A stretch of 64,000 nucleotides of DNA from Peribacillus kribbensis DSM 17871 (GTDB lineage: Bacteria > Bacillota > Bacilli > Bacillales > DSM-1321), in NCBI RefSeq assembly GCF_000430765.1, contig NZ_KE387237.1, positions 199,042 through 263,041 of the forward strand, written 5' to 3'. The notes below the pieces were generated by a model. It made no database searches and was not told the origin of the DNA. It saw only the letters and a list, made by a program, of their open reading frames with translations. Every line of letters starts with the position of its first letter. Within the stretch, counting starts at the first letter, position 1. This document shows positions 21,244 through 31,758 of this stretch, in pieces. Position numbers and translations under genes: made by a program.

Positions 21244-23571
21244 ATGGCGAATAACAATGAACTTCTCGTCCCCCTCCTTCCGCTAAGAGGATTGCTCGTT
21301 TACCCTACAATGGTTCTGCATCTAGACGTAGGCCGGGATAAATCCGTTCATGCGCTGGAAAAAGCAATGGTGGATGACCACTTAATCTTTTTAAGTACTC
21401 AAAAGGATGTTTCCATAGATGAACCTTCCGAACAGGATATTTACCAGATGGGGACCCTGACGAAGGTCAAGCAGATGCTGAAGCTCCCAAATGGAACGAT
21501 CCGTGTTCTGGTCGAAGGATTAAAGCGTGCAAGGATCGTAGAATTCTTTGATGAAGAAACGCATTTTTCAGCGAAGCTTGAGACGTTTGAAGACAGCAGT
21601 GAAAAAGATGTGGAGCATGAAGCCTTAATGAGATCCCTTCTTGAATATTTTGAGCAGTACATAAAAATGTCCAAGAAAATTTCCTCCGAAACATTCTCTT
21701 CAGCAGCCGATATAGAGGAACCGGGCAGGATGGCGGATATCATCGCTTCCAACCTTCCGCTGAAGCTGAAGGAAAAGCAGGAAATCCTTGAAACGATTGA
21801 TGTGAAAGAGCGCCTGGTAAAGGTCCTTGAGACGATCAATAATGAAAAGGAAGTCCTTAATCTTGAGAAAAAAATTGGCCAGCGTGTGAAAAGGTCAATG
21901 GAAAGAACGCAGAAGGAATATTATCTCCGTGAGCAGATGAAGGCGATCCAAAAGGAACTTGGCGATAAGGAAGGCAAGACAAGTGAAGTAGCAGCTCTTG
22001 CTGAAAAAATCGAGAGTGCCGGCATGCCTGATCATGTGAAAGAAACCGCGAACAAAGAGCTGGACCGGTATGAAAAGATTCCTGCAAGCTCTGCGGAAAG
22101 CGCGGTCATCCGGAATTATATCGAATGGCTGGTCGCTCTTCCTTGGACCAATGCTACTAAGGACGATCTCGACATCAATAAGGCGGAGAAAATTCTTCAC
22201 CGCGATCATTACGGTCTTGAAAAGGTCAAGGAAAGGGTTCTTGAATACCTGGCAGTCCAGCAGCTTACCAACTCCCTAAGAGGACCGATCCTCTGTCTGG
22301 CAGGACCTCCGGGTGTAGGGAAAACGAGCCTGGCAAAATCGATCGCCACATCCCTGAACCGGAATTTTGTCCGCGTATCCCTTGGGGGAGTGCGTGACGA
22401 ATCTGAAATACGGGGACATCGCAGGACATATGTAGGCGCTATGCCTGGGCGGGTTATACAGGGAATGAAGAAGGCAGCTACCATTAATCCTGTGTTCCTT
22501 CTTGATGAAATTGATAAAATGTCCAATGATTTCAGAGGAGATCCCTCAGCTGCCATGCTTGAGGTTCTGGATCCAGAGCAAAATCATAATTTCAGCGACC
22601 ATTATATCGAAGAGGCATACGATCTATCAAAGGTCATGTTCATCGCGACTGCAAATAATCTTGCCACGATCCCTGGCCCGCTGAGAGACAGGATGGAAAT
22701 CATCTCGATCGCAGGATATACGGAGCTTGAAAAGCTGAATATCGCTAAGGAACATCTTTTGCAGAAGCAGCTGGAAGAGCATGGACTAAAGAAAACCCAG
22801 CTGCAGGTGAAAGATGATGCCCTGATGAACATCATCCGCTATTACACACGCGAAGCGGGTGTCAGAAGCCTTGAGCGCCAGCTGGCGACCATTTGCAGAA
22901 AAACCGCAAGAATCATTGTTTCCGGTGAAAAGAAAAAAGTCATTCTCACTGAAAAGAATGTAGAAGAATTCCTGGGCAAGAAAAAATTCCATTATGGCCA
23001 GGCGGAACTGGAGGATCAGGTGGGTGTTGCAACGGGTCTTGCATATACAACCGTAGGCGGAGATACCCTTCAAATTGAAGTAAGTCTTGCGCCGGGCAAA
23101 GGAAAGCTTGTTTTGACAGGAAAGCTTGGAGATGTCATGAAGGAATCCGCGCAGGCGGCGTTCAGCTATGTACGCTCGAAAGCCCGGGAGCTATCGATCG
23201 ATGAGAATTTCCATGAAAAGAATGACATTCATATTCACGTTCCTGAGGGAGCCGTACCGAAAGACGGACCTTCCGCAGGGATTACCATTGCGACCGCCCT
23301 TGTTTCAGCCCTGACCGGCAGACCGATCAGAAGGGAAGTCGGAATGACAGGAGAAATTACCCTCCGCGGACGGGTCTTGCCAATAGGCGGAGTAAAAGAA
23401 AAAACATTAAGTGCACATCGTGCAGGTCTGACTAAGATTATTCTTCCTAAGGATAATGAAAAAGATATTGACGATATACCGGAAAGTGTCCGCAACGAAC
23501 TGGAATTTGTTCTCGTTTCCCATGTGGATGAGGTTTTAAAGCATGCACTAACAGGGAGTGGAGAATCTTGA
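21244..23571 (+). CDS. lonA: ATP-dependent protease LonA
   Basis: This cytosolic hexameric protease degrades damaged and regulatory proteins. The 775 residues comprise the N-terminal substrate domain (about 1-200), a coiled linker, the AAA module with Walker [14 protein letters not shown] (about 355) and Walker [10 protein letters not shown], and the protease domain with Ser677 in DGPSAGIT and Lys718 in GGVKEK. CAGGAGGTG lies upstream of the ATG. It is followed with a one-base shift by ysxC. Confidence 0.97.
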   Translation: MANNNELLVPLLPLRGLLVYPTMVLHLDVGRDKSVHALEKAMVDDHLIFLSTQKDVSIDEPSEQDIYQMGTLTKVKQMLKLPNGTIRVLVEGLKRARIVEFFDEETHFSAKLETFEDSSEKDVEHEALMRSLLEYFEQYIKMSKKISSETFSSAADIEEPGRMADIIASNLPLKLKEKQEILETIDVKERLVKVLETINNEKEVLNLEKKIGQRVKRSMERTQKEYYLREQMKAIQKELGDKEGKTSEVAALAEKIESAGMPDHVKETANKELDRYEKIPASSAESAVIRNYIEWLVALPWTNATKDDLDINKAEKILHRDHYGLEKVKERVLEYLAVQQLTNSLRGPILCLAGPPGVGKTSLAKSIATSLNRNFVRVSLGGVRDESEIRGHRRTYVGAMPGRVIQGMKKAATINPVFLLDEIDKMSNDFRGDPSAAMLEVLDPEQNHNFSDHYIEEAYDLSKVMFIATANNLATIPGPLRDRMEIISIAGYTELEKLNIAKEHLLQKQLEEHGLKKTQLQVKDDALMNIIRYYTREAGVRSLERQLATICRKTARIIVSGEKKKVILTEKNVEEFLGKKKFHYGQAELEDQVGVATGLAYTTVGGDTLQIEVSLAPGKGKLVLTGKLGDVMKESAQAAFSYVRSKARELSIDENFHEKNDIHIHVPEGAVPKDGPSAGITIATALVSALTGRPIRREVGMTGEITLRGRVLPIGGVKEKTLSAHRAGLTKIILPKDNEKDIDDIPESVRNELEFVLVSHVDEVLKHALTGSGES

Positions 23572-24149
23572 AAATAACATCCTCGGAAATCGTCATCAGC
23601 GCGGTTAAACCCGAGCAGTATCCTGAAGGCGATTTGCCGGAGTTTGCACTGGCGGGAAGGTCCAATGTCGGGAAATCTTCGTTTATTAATAAAATGATTA
23701 ACCGAAAAGCGCTCGCCAGGATTTCTTCAAAGCCTGGAAAAACGCAAACCTTGAATTTTTATATATTAAATGAAGCTCTTCATTTTGTAGATGTTCCAGG
23801 ATACGGATATGCAAAGGTATCTAAATCCGAACGGGAAGCATGGGGGAAAATGATTGAGACCTACATTACCACAAGGGAACAGCTAAGAGCAGTCATCTTA
23901 ATCGTCGACCTAAGGCATCCGCCGTCAAGCGATGACGTGATGATGTATAACTTTCTGAAGTATCACGAAATTCCCTGTGTGGTAATCGCGACCAAAGCCG
24001 ACAAAATTCCTAAAGGGAAATGGCAGAAGCATCTCAAAATCACGAAGGAAACCCTGGATTTTGACCCGAACGATGACATTGTCCTCTTCTCATCGGAAAC
24101 AGGCCTCGGCAAAGAAGAAGCCTGGAAGGTGCTTGAATCCAAAATGTAA
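23568..24149 (+). CDS. ysxC: Ribosome biogenesis GTPase YsxC/EngB
   Basis: YsxC is an essential GTPase needed for assembly of the large ribosomal subunit. The 193 residues carry the G motifs G1 [10 protein letters not shown]3 DVPGYG, G4 TKAD and G5 SSETG. The start is TTG at 23568, overlapping the lonA stop. GGGAGTGGAG provides the ribosome-binding site, so translation is coupled to lonA. The gene is also called engB. A strong terminator follows. Confidence 0.96.
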   Translation: MKITSSEIVISAVKPEQYPEGDLPEFALAGRSNVGKSSFINKMINRKALARISSKPGKTQTLNFYILNEALHFVDVPGYGYAKVSKSEREAWGKMIETYITTREQLRAVILIVDLRHPPSSDDVMMYNFLKYHEIPCVVIATKADKIPKGKWQKHLKITKETLDFDPNDDIVLFSSETGLGKEEAWKVLESKM

Positions 24150-24155
24150 GCAGCG

Positions 24156-24185
24156 GCAGCATAGATGTTTCTATGCTGCTTTTTT
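24156..24185 (+). terminator. Terminator of lonA-ysxC
   Basis: GCAGCATAGA (24156-24165) pairs perfectly with TCTATGCTGC (24170-24179), then TTTTTT. Confidence 0.92.
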
Positions 24186-24253
24186 GAAGTATTACATATA
24201 TGAATTTACCAGCGGGCTGGGGGGGACCGCTTGTTAAGGGTTCGCGCGGGATG

Positions 24254-24443
24254 CCCGGTGGATCATATCGGTGGGATTCCGGCCATAAAACGGCAGGTGG
24301 ATTATAAAATTTAAAGTCAGTTTGGGGTATTCGGCGGGATTGCCGATCATAAAACGGGTGCCCGGATCATGACGTCAATTCCCGGATCATATAACGCCAG
24401 TTGGGTGTATTTCAGCGGGATTCCAATCATAAAATAGAAGTGG
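24254..24443. repeat. Degenerate short direct repeats
   Basis: Three related units start GGGATTCC or GGGATTGCC and continue ATCATAAAACGG or close to it: 24273-24293, 24336-24357 and 24417-24437. Partial copies with CCGGATCATATAACG lie between and before them (from 24254, 24361 and 24381). Spacing is irregular (63 and 81 bases). No reading frame is supported. Confidence 0.6.
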
Positions 24444-24469
24444 TTCAAGAAACGGCACATTGCACAACA

Positions 24470-24514
24470 AAAAGACCGGCCCCAGGGAGAAGCTCCCCTA
24501 AAGCCGGCTTTTGT
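24470..24514. terminator. Bidirectional terminator hairpin
   Basis: ACAAAAAGACCGGC and GCCGGCTTTTGT form the outer stem, with an inner AGGGAG/CTCCCCT stem. It lies downstream of the minus-strand membrane gene and can also back up ysxC termination. Confidence 0.7.
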
Positions 24515-24618
24515 TTCCCTGGTTCATCGTAAGCATATCACTGTATGTTTTGCTTGAGATTACATATATTTATGTATGTGGAATGGAATGAAATTTTTAG
24601 GGAATCATAGGTATGGTA

Positions 24619-25107
24619 TTATTTTTTCTTTTTTTGGAAGATGAAAAAAAGCCCGATGGCAATCAGGATGAAGGGCCAGAATTTCCAGGCTGTGAATACT
24701 CCGTTCTCAAGCAGTCCAAGCCAGCTCATGATCTTATCATAAAATAGGAGCATGACAGACACGAGAATGAGCAGGAAGCCATGGAACATGCCTGAGCGGG
24801 TTTCTTTTGCCCTTAGGACAAATCCCAGTCCGATGATCAAGATAAAGATTCCGATATGGTCTGGCCAGATTTTCAGTTTATTGACCACATGAAAATGAAT
24901 GCCAAACCCTGTGAGAATCACCCCTGGCAGGATCGCTTCGTAATCTCTGGCACCGTAGCCCTGTACCAGGAAGGCGATGCCAACGATCATAAGAAGGGTA
25001 GGCCAGGTGAAAAAGCCCTGGAAGACCTCTATCCCGGATTTTTCTAAGAAAAAGTACAGCCCGAAGCCAATCAAGATCACTCCAGGAAATAAACGCTGTG
25101 ATTTCAT
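24619..25107 (-). CDS. ysxD: Membrane protein with LiaF-type transmembrane region (YsxD-like)
   Basis: This 162-residue protein is made of about seven short hydrophobic helices with repeated FPGVILIGFGLYF-like units. That pattern is found in the LiaI-LiaF transmembrane region (DUF5668-type) proteins. The tail KKKK is basic and cytoplasmic. On the minus strand AGAGGAGG lies seven bases before the ATG. It sits between ysxC and hemA in the opposite direction. B. subtilis has a small membrane protein gene, ysxD, in this neighbourhood, hence the symbol with moderate confidence. The function is not known. Confidence 0.75.
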   Translation of the reverse strand: MKSQRLFPGVILIGFGLYFFLEKSGIEVFQGFFTWPTLLMIVGIAFLVQGYGARDYEAILPGVILTGFGIHFHVVNKLKIWPDHIGIFILIIGLGFVLRAKETRSGMFHGFLLILVSVMLLFYDKIMSWLGLLENGVFTAWKFWPFILIAIGLFFIFQKKKK

Positions 25108-25210
25108 GGTTTCCTCCTCTAATTAAAGCCAGCCTTTAGCATATGAACTATGGTACCATACGATTTCATCATCTGTTCATATTTATTTCGCAATATAGGG
25201 CGAAATACAT

Positions 25211-25218
25211 GGTATAAT
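25211..25218 (+). promoter_or_regulatory. Extended -10 element of the hemA promoter
   Basis: TGGTATAAT has the extended TG-N-TATAAT form, with TATAAT at 25213-25218. The -35 region (GCAATA) is weak. The hemA ATG follows about 83 bases downstream. I saw no clear PerR box, although PerR controls this operon in B. subtilis. Confidence 0.6.
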
Positions 25219-25301
25219 GTCTAATGTTGCTTAGTGAGTGGGCTGTATGTAAAAGCCATCATGTTAAGTATAAATGTAAATTAGTTAGGGGTGCACAGGA
25301 T

Positions 25302-26642
25302 ATGCATATTTTAGCAGTCGGTTTAAACTTTAGAACTGCCCCTGTCGAGATAAGAGAAAGACTTTCATTTAATGAAGCGGACCTTGCTTCTGCCATGAAA
25401 GCACTTAGTACTAAGAAGAGCATCTTGGAAAATGTGATCGTGTCCACATGCAATCGGACCGAAATATATGCAGTTGTCGATCAGGTTCATACCGGTCGTT
25501 ATTATATTAAAGAATTTTTATCAGAATGGTTTCAAATAGATAAGGAAGAGTTCACTCCTTTCTTGTTCATTTATGAGCAGGAGGGAGCGATCGAGCATCT
25601 ATTCAAGGTTGCATGCGGACTTGATTCCATGGTTCTTGGCGAAACCCAGATTCTTGGGCAGGTACGCGGAAGTTTCTTACTCGCACAGGAAGAGAAAACC
25701 ATTGGTTCCATTTTTAACAGAGTCTTTAAACAGACTCTTACACTCGCGAAGAAAGCTCATTCAGAAACCGAAATTAACACCAATGCCGTTTCTGTCAGCT
25801 ATGCGGCTGTAGAGCTTGCGAAAAAAATCTTTGGCTCATTGAAGGACAAGCACGTGCTGATCCTCGGTGCAGGCAAAATGGGCGAGCTTGCCATCCAGAA
25901 CCTTTATTCTAATGGTGCTTCCCAAATCACAGTCATTAACCGTACCTTTGAAAAGGCTGTGGCTCTTGCCGGCAAATTCAGCGGTAAAGCCAAACAGCTT
26001 CAGGAACTGCAAGATGCCTTAACAGAAGCAGATATCCTGATTAGTTCAACAGGCGCCAAAGACTTTGTCATTACAAAAGCGATGATGGATCAGGTGGTTA
26101 AAATGCGTAAAGGCCGTCCGATTTTCATGGTCGATATTGCCGTACCGCGTGATTTAGAGCCTTCGCTTGCTGAATTCGATAGTGTATTCTTATACGATAT
26201 TGACGATCTTGAAGGAATTGTAGAGGCTAACCTGCAGGAAAGAAAGCAGGCTGCTGAAGCGATCATGCTGATGATTGAACAGGAAATCTCCGAATTCAAT
26301 CAATGGCTGGGCATGCAGGGCGTGGTTCCTGTCATTTCTGCTTTGCGTGATAAGGCTCTTGCTATCCAGGCAGAAACCATGGACAGCATCCAGCGGAAAC
26401 TTCCAGGACTGACCGAGAGAGAAGTCAAACTTCTTAATAAGCATACGAAAAGCATCATCAACCAGATGCTGAAGGATCCTATTTCTTATGCGAAGGAACT
26501 GGCTGGCAGCAGGAAATCCTCAGAGGCTCTCGACAGCTTCATTAAGATCTTTAATATTGGGGAAGAAATTGAAAAGCAGGCTCCAAAAGAAGAGAGCGCC
26601 CAACCCCTGAAAGAGCTTAAACCGGCAGCGGTTCAAGGGTAA
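25302..26642 (+). CDS. hemA: Glutamyl-tRNA reductase
   Basis: HemA reduces glutamyl-tRNA to glutamate-1-semialdehyde, the first committed step of tetrapyrrole synthesis. The start is the ATG at 25302 (446 residues). AGGGGTG is nine bases before it and the protein begins [20 protein letters not shown] as in the family. An in-frame earlier start at 25224 is rejected. Catalytic Cys50 is in STCNRTE. The NADPH domain has GAGKMGELA, and the C-terminal dimerisation helix follows. It heads the hem operon. Confidence 0.97.
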   Translation: MHILAVGLNFRTAPVEIRERLSFNEADLASAMKALSTKKSILENVIVSTCNRTEIYAVVDQVHTGRYYIKEFLSEWFQIDKEEFTPFLFIYEQEGAIEHLFKVACGLDSMVLGETQILGQVRGSFLLAQEEKTIGSIFNRVFKQTLTLAKKAHSETEINTNAVSVSYAAVELAKKIFGSLKDKHVLILGAGKMGELAIQNLYSNGASQITVINRTFEKAVALAGKFSGKAKQLQELQDALTEADILISSTGAKDFVITKAMMDQVVKMRKGRPIFMVDIAVPRDLEPSLAEFDSVFLYDIDDLEGIVEANLQERKQAAEAIMLMIEQEISEFNQWLGMQGVVPVISALRDKALAIQAETMDSIQRKLPGLTEREVKLLNKHTKSIINQMLKDPISYAKELAGSRKSSEALDSFIKIFNIGEEIEKQAPKEESAQPLKELKPAAVQG

Positions 26643-26654
26643 GCGGGGGCCAGG

Positions 26655-27488
26655 ATGCTTGAATTAACGATGACGAGGGTTCATGAAGCCACAGTCCTTT
26701 TATATGCATTAAGCGTATTGCTATACTTCATAGACTTTCTTAATAATAACCGGAAGGCAAATCGGATTGCCTTCTGGCTGCTTGCAATTGTTTGGTCTCT
26801 TCAAACAATTTTTTTATTTCTGTACGTAATCAAAACGGGAAGATTCCCGGTTCTCACGATTTTTGAAGGACTTTATTTCTACGCCTGGGTGCTGATCACC
26901 CTGTCTTTGGTGCTGAATAAACTTCTGCGTGTAGATTTTATTGTATTTTTTACGAATGTGCTCGGGTTCATCGTGATGGCTGTCCATACCTTTGCGCCTG
27001 TGCAGATTGAATCCCATGCACTCGCTCAAAAATTGGTGTCAGAATTATTGCTTATTCATATCACCATGGCGATACTCTCATATGGGGCCTTTACGCTGTC
27101 GTTTGTTTTTTCCCTGTTATATTTGATTCAATATGATCTCTTGAAGAGAAAAAAATGGGGAAAAAGATTGATCCGGCTGGGGGATTTATCCAAGCTTGAG
27201 AGTACATCCTATATATTGAATGTAATTGGCGTCCCGCTGCTGCTTTTATCTGTCATCCTTGGTCTTCAATGGGCCCATATCAAGCTGCCGCAAATCCCTT
27301 GGAGTGATACGAAAATCATCGGTTCCTTTATCGTGCTGATTGTTTACAGCATTTTCTTATATTGTAAGGTTAGAAGGCAGGTTTACGGGAAAACCCTTGC
27401 ACTGTGGAATGCAGGATCCTTCCTGGTACTGCTTGTTAATTTTTTATTTTTCGGAAGTTTATCAGAATTTCATTTTTGGTATTCATAA
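26655..27488 (+). CDS. hemX: HemX, membrane regulator of HemA level
   Basis: This 277-residue membrane protein has about eight helices and belongs to the CcsA/cytochrome c assembly fold family. In B. subtilis HemX lowers the amount of HemA protein. It lies 12 bases after hemA and 12 bases before hemC, inside the operon. The ATG is preceded by GCGGGGGCCAGG. A direct role in cytochrome assembly is less likely, because the gene is locked in the hem operon. Confidence 0.92.
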   Translation: MLELTMTRVHEATVLLYALSVLLYFIDFLNNNRKANRIAFWLLAIVWSLQTIFLFLYVIKTGRFPVLTIFEGLYFYAWVLITLSLVLNKLLRVDFIVFFTNVLGFIVMAVHTFAPVQIESHALAQKLVSELLLIHITMAILSYGAFTLSFVFSLLYLIQYDLLKRKKWGKRLIRLGDLSKLESTSYILNVIGVPLLLLSVILGLQWAHIKLPQIPWSDTKIIGSFIVLIVYSIFLYCKVRRQVYGKTLALWNAGSFLVLLVNFLFFGSLSEFHFWYS

Positions 27489-27500
27489 CAGGAGGCTATT

Positions 27501-28433
27501 ATGCGAAAAATCATTGTCGGATCCAGAAGAAGTAAACTAGCTCTAACCCAGACGAATTGGGTGATCAGCCAGCTGAAGTCCCTGGGTCTTCCTTTTGAAT
27601 TCGAAGTGAAGGAAATTGTTACGAAAGGCGATAAAATCCAGGACGTCACGCTTTCCAAGGTAGGGGGAAAAGGCCTGTTTGTAAAAGAAATTGAACAGGC
27701 AATGCTTGATAAAGAGATTGATATGGCTGTACATAGTATGAAGGATATGCCGGCAATGCTTCCGGATGGACTGACGATTGGCTGTGTCCCGCCGAGGGAA
27801 GACCACCGGGATGTTCTGATCTCAAAAGGCAGCAGGCCCTTGAGCGATCTGCCTGAAGGCGCCGTCATCGGCACGAGCAGTCTTCGCAGGAGCGCCCAGC
27901 TTCTAAAGGCAAGGCCGGATCTTAAGATTAAGTGGATAAGAGGAAACATCGATACCAGGCTGCAAAAGCTGCAGGATGAGGATTATGACGCCATTATCCT
28001 TGCGGCGGCAGGTCTTGCCAGGATGGGCTGGAAGTCGGAGGTCGTTACGGAATTCCTGGAGCCTGAGCTGTGCCTTCCTGCAGTCGGCCAAGGTGCTTTA
28101 TCCATAGAGTGCCGTGAAGATGATTATGAATTGCTTGAAGGATTACGAAAGCTTACATGTGAAAAAACGGAGCGTGCAGTCATCGCTGAAAGAGCGTTTT
28201 TGAATAAAATGGAGGGCGGCTGCCAGGTTCCGATTGCAGGGTATGCCACGGTCGGAGAAGACAGCCGTGTAACACTGACCGCCCTGGTTGCCGATCCGGA
28301 TGGATCCCTTGTCCTTAAAGAAAGTCTGACAGGCGATGATCCCGCTTCTATAGGGCTTGAAGCAGCAGCCCTTCTTTCTGAAAAGGGAGGAAAAGACCTG
28401 ATTGACTCAGTAAAAAAGGAGCTGGACAAGTAG
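27501..28433 (+). CDS. hemC: Porphobilinogen deaminase (hydroxymethylbilane synthase)
   Basis: HemC links four porphobilinogen units to hydroxymethylbilane. The 310 residues have the family start [15 protein letters not shown]. The cofactor-anchoring Cys241 is in EGGCQVPI, catalytic Asp81-region residues are in HSMKDMP, and Arg-rich substrate segments are in [17 protein letters not shown] precedes the ATG. Its TAG shares a base with the GTG start of hemD. Confidence 0.97.
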   Translation: MRKIIVGSRRSKLALTQTNWVISQLKSLGLPFEFEVKEIVTKGDKIQDVTLSKVGGKGLFVKEIEQAMLDKEIDMAVHSMKDMPAMLPDGLTIGCVPPREDHRDVLISKGSRPLSDLPEGAVIGTSSLRRSAQLLKARPDLKIKWIRGNIDTRLQKLQDEDYDAIILAAAGLARMGWKSEVVTEFLEPELCLPAVGQGALSIECREDDYELLEGLRKLTCEKTERAVIAERAFLNKMEGGCQVPIAGYATVGEDSRVTLTALVADPDGSLVLKESLTGDDPASIGLEAAALLSEKGGKDLIDSVKKELDK

Positions 28434-29194
28434 TGGTTCCAGCTTCCCCGCTTGCCGGCCGCACTGTATTGATTACAAGAGAACGGAACCAGGCAGAGTC
28501 ATTCATCCAAAAAGTGAGGAAGCTGGGGGGAGTCCCGGTTTCGATCCCGATGATTTCCTTTCAGAAACGGGGATTTCACATCAAGCCCGGTGCGTATGAC
28601 TGGCTGGTTTTTACCAGTGTGAATGCCGTCCGCTATTTCGGGCTGACAGAGGAGCTGTATGCAGCCCTCGGCATGCCGAAAATTGCGGCAATCGGCAGGA
28701 AAACGAAGGATTGCATCGAGAAGAAAGGTTTTTCCATCAGCTTTATGCCGGGGAAGTTTGTTGCAGAAGGGTTTCTGGATGAATTTCTGCCTCTTTTAAC
28801 CTCGCCCTCTTCTGTCCTGATCCCAAAAGGAAATCTTGCCAGAAGCTTGATTGCAGAAAGGCTGGCAGGAGTTGGCCATACCTGCAGCGAGTTGATTGTC
28901 TATGAAAATGTCAGGCCGCCTGAGAGTGAGGAAGATCTGGTAAAAGTCCTGACAAAGTCAGGAGTGGATATCCTGACCTTTACAAGTTCTTCTACCGTCG
29001 TCCAAGCCGTGAACATCATCGAAAAGCATCATTTATGGCATACTATAAAAGAAAGCATCGTGGTATGTATCGGGCCTGCATCCAGGAAAACAGCTGAACA
29101 GCTGGGACTTACGGTCGATGTATGTCCTGGAACTTATACCGTTGAGCAGATGCTGGACGAGCTTATAGAATACATGAAGAGAAACGTTGATTAG
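28433..29194 (+). CDS. hemD: Uroporphyrinogen-III synthase
   Basis: HemD closes and inverts ring D of hydroxymethylbilane. The 253-residue protein has two similar lobes and the weakly conserved motifs of the family: TRERNQAESF near the start, VFTSVNAVRYF, and TFTSSSTVVQ in the second half. The GTG start at 28433 overlaps the hemC stop by one base, with AAAGGAG upstream. Confidence 0.93.
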   Translation: MVPASPLAGRTVLITRERNQAESFIQKVRKLGGVPVSIPMISFQKRGFHIKPGAYDWLVFTSVNAVRYFGLTEELYAALGMPKIAAIGRKTKDCIEKKGFSISFMPGKFVAEGFLDEFLPLLTSPSSVLIPKGNLARSLIAERLAGVGHTCSELIVYENVRPPESEEDLVKVLTKSGVDILTFTSSSTVVQAVNIIEKHHLWHTIKESIVVCIGPASRKTAEQLGLTVDVCPGTYTVEQMLDELIEYMKRNVD

Positions 29195-29206
29195 GAGGAA
29201 ATAATT

Positions 29207-30196
29207 ATGAATGAACTACACTTCCACAGACACCGCCGTCTGCGTGCAAGTACAAATATGAGAGCCCTTGTAAGGGAGACATTTTTGCGCACAGAGGATT
29301 TCATTTATCCGATTTTTGTTGCGGAAGGTGAAGGAGTGCGGAAGGAGATCTCCTCCATGCCTGGCGTTTTCCAGCTTTCGATGGATCATCTGGCACAGGA
29401 GATGGAAGAGGTGGTAAGCCTCGGAATTAAATCGGTTATTCTGTTTGGTGTTCCTCACGAGGAGCATAAAGATGAATGCGGAACAGGCGCATTCTCTCAT
29501 AATGGAATTGTCCAGGAGGCCACCCGCCTCGTGAAAAAGCTATATCCTGAAATTCTAGTAGTAGCAGATACCTGCCTGTGCGAGTATACAAGCCATGGAC
29601 ACTGCGGTGTGGTAGAAGACGGACGGGTATTGAATGATGAATCCCTTGAGCTTCTGGCCAAAACAGCTGTCAGCCAGGCTGAGGCAGGCGCAGATATCAT
29701 CGCCCCATCCAATATGATGGATGGATTTGTTGCTGCGATCCGCGCTGCGCTGGATGAAGCAGGCTATCTGGATATCCCGATCATGTCTTATGCTGTAAAA
29801 TATTCTTCTGCTTATTATGGTCCGTTCAGGGACGCAGCGAATTCTGCTCCGCAATTCGGGGACAGGAAATCGTATCAGATGGACCCTGCGAACCGCATGG
29901 AAGCGATCCGTGAAGCAGAGTCAGATGTTGCAGAGGGAGCAGATTTCCTCATTGTAAAACCATCCCTCAGCTATATGGATATCATGCGCGATGTGAAGAA
30001 CCACTTCAATCTTCCGCTGGTTGCCTATAATGTCTCTGGTGAATACTCCATGATCAAAGCAGCAGCGCTGAATGGCTGGATCGATGAAAAAGCTATTGTG
30101 ATGGAGACTCTGACCAGCATGAAAAGAGCAGGCGCCGATTTAATCATCACGTATTTCGCCAAGGATGCCGCACGCTGGATCAAAGAGGAAGTCTAA
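29207..30196 (+). CDS. hemB: Delta-aminolevulinic acid dehydratase
   Basis: HemB (porphobilinogen synthase) condenses two 5-aminolevulinates. The 329 residues include the Zn-binding cysteine cluster [14 protein letters not shown] (about 122-135) and the two Schiff-base lysines in [13 protein letters not shown] (about 199) and [10 protein letters not shown] (about 252). GGAGGAAATAATT precedes the ATG. In the operon it comes between hemD and hemL. Confidence 0.97.
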   Translation: MNELHFHRHRRLRASTNMRALVRETFLRTEDFIYPIFVAEGEGVRKEISSMPGVFQLSMDHLAQEMEEVVSLGIKSVILFGVPHEEHKDECGTGAFSHNGIVQEATRLVKKLYPEILVVADTCLCEYTSHGHCGVVEDGRVLNDESLELLAKTAVSQAEAGADIIAPSNMMDGFVAAIRAALDEAGYLDIPIMSYAVKYSSAYYGPFRDAANSAPQFGDRKSYQMDPANRMEAIREAESDVAEGADFLIVKPSLSYMDIMRDVKNHFNLPLVAYNVSGEYSMIKAAALNGWIDEKAIVMETLTSMKRAGADLIITYFAKDAARWIKEEV

Positions 30197-30219
30197 TCTA
30201 AAGATCGGGGGATGTTACT

Positions 30220-31509
30220 ATGCGTTCATATGAAAAATCAAAAGAAGCCTTCAAAAAGGCCGAAGGATTAATGCCTGGCGGTGTGAACAGCCCTGTCCGC
30301 GCTTTTAAATCTGTCAGCATGGATCCGATATTCATGGAAAAAGGAAAAGGCTCCAAGATTTATGATATAGACGGAAACGAATATATCGATTACGTCCTTT
30401 CCTGGGGTCCGCTGATTCTTGGCCATACAAATGACCGGGTAGTCGAAGCCATCAAAAAGACAGCTGAAACCGGTACAAGCTTCGGGGCGCCGACTCTTTT
30501 GGAAAATAAGCTTGCGGAACTCGTGATTGAGAGAGTCCCTTCGATGGAGATTGTGAGAATGGTTTCCTCCGGTACAGAAGCGACCATGAGCGCTCTGCGG
30601 CTTGCCAGGGGATATACAGGCAAAAATAAAATCCTTAAGTTTGAAGGCTCCTACCATGGGCATGGAGATTCGCTTCTGATCAAAGCGGGCTCCGGCGTAG
30701 CGACCCTTGGGCTTCCGGACAGCCCGGGCGTCCCTGAGGGAATTGCCAAGAATACGATCACGGTTCCCTATAATGACCTTGACAGCGTAAATGTGGCGTT
30801 TGAACAATATGGGGACGACCTTGCCGGTGTGATTGTAGAGCCTGTAGCGGGAAACATGGGCGTTGTGCCTCCTCTTCCAGGCTTTTTAGAAGGCCTGCGT
30901 GAGATCACAGAGCGTTACAAATCCCTGCTCATATTTGATGAGGTCATGACAGGCTTCCGTGTTGGCTATAACTGTGCTCAGGGCTATTATGGCATCACCC
31001 CAGACCTTACCTGCCTTGGTAAAGTCATCGGCGGCGGCCTGCCTGTCGGCGCCTATGGCGGTAAAGCGGAAATCATGAAACAGATTGCACCGAGCGGCCC
31101 TGTCTATCAGGCCGGCACTCTTTCAGGGAATCCGCTGGCCATGGCTGCAGGCTATGAAACCCTCAGCCAGCTGACACCCGAGGATTATGAGGAATTCAGC
31201 CGCAAAGGGGATATTCTTGAAAAAGGTATCAGCAAAGCGGCAGAAAAGTATGGAGTGCCTCTGACATTCAATCGTGCAGGCTCCATGATCGGCTTCTTCT
31301 TCACAAATGAAGATGTCATCAATTATGATAAAGCTAAAACGTCTGATCTTCAGTTTTTTGCGGATTATTACCGTGAGATGGCAGAACAGGGAATCTTCCT
31401 GCCTCCATCCCAGTTTGAAGGATTGTTCCTTTCCACTGCTCATACAGATGAGGATATCGCCAAAACCGTTTCAGCTGTGGAAAAAGCATTTACTAAACTG
31501 AAAAAATAA
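30220..31509 (+). CDS. hemL: Glutamate-1-semialdehyde 2,1-aminomutase
   Basis: This PLP enzyme turns glutamate-1-semialdehyde into 5-aminolevulinate. The 429 residues show [10 protein letters not shown] near the start, [10 protein letters not shown] for phosphate binding, FDEVMTGFR for the PLP aspartate, and the PLP Lys268 in CLGKVIGGG. It is the last gene of the hem operon. Together the six genes cover all steps from glutamyl-tRNA to uroporphyrinogen III. Confidence 0.97.
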   Translation: MRSYEKSKEAFKKAEGLMPGGVNSPVRAFKSVSMDPIFMEKGKGSKIYDIDGNEYIDYVLSWGPLILGHTNDRVVEAIKKTAETGTSFGAPTLLENKLAELVIERVPSMEIVRMVSSGTEATMSALRLARGYTGKNKILKFEGSYHGHGDSLLIKAGSGVATLGLPDSPGVPEGIAKNTITVPYNDLDSVNVAFEQYGDDLAGVIVEPVAGNMGVVPPLPGFLEGLREITERYKSLLIFDEVMTGFRVGYNCAQGYYGITPDLTCLGKVIGGGLPVGAYGGKAEIMKQIAPSGPVYQAGTLSGNPLAMAAGYETLSQLTPEDYEEFSRKGDILEKGISKAAEKYGVPLTFNRAGSMIGFFFTNEDVINYDKAKTSDLQFFADYYREMAEQGIFLPPSQFEGLFLSTAHTDEDIAKTVSAVEKAFTKLKK

Positions 31510-31632
31510 GTATAAAAAGCAGCTGCCACGAAGAGTCCTGCCTCGTTTTCTTTGCCTGACCAGGTAAGAGATCGAGGCATACCCTTGAAGGGACCCGTTC
31601 CTGAGGTGCTCATACGTATATAAAATAGAGGA

Positions 31633-31668
31633 ACCCGCCTTAGTAATTGGCGGGTATCTTTATTTTAT
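31633..31668 (+). terminator. Terminator of the hem operon
   Basis: ACCCGCC (31633-31639) pairs with GGCGGGT (31649-31655) across a nine-base loop, followed by ATCTTTATTTT. The 120 bases between hemL and this hairpin show no gene. Confidence 0.7.
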
Positions 31669-31704
31669 ATATGGTTCATTTTAAACATAATTCCCTTTTT
31701 GAAC

Positions 31705-31734
31705 TCATATGCTGTACGGATATGGGCGTATGCT
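31705..31734 (+). promoter_or_regulatory. Possible sigma-E promoter of spoVID
   Basis: TCATATG (31705-31711), 15 bases, then CGTATGCT (31727-31734) loosely fit the sigma-E pattern GHATATT / CATACAMT. spoVID is a mother-cell gene in B. subtilis. Several mismatches keep this weak. Confidence 0.35.
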
Positions 31735-31758
31735 TTGTATATTTTGAAGGGGGGAAGT

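Noticed and set aside
25224..25301. Upstream in-frame extension of hemA
   Set aside because: It lies in the leader after the -10 element. The ATG at 25302 has AGGGGTG and the conserved [11 protein letters not shown] start.
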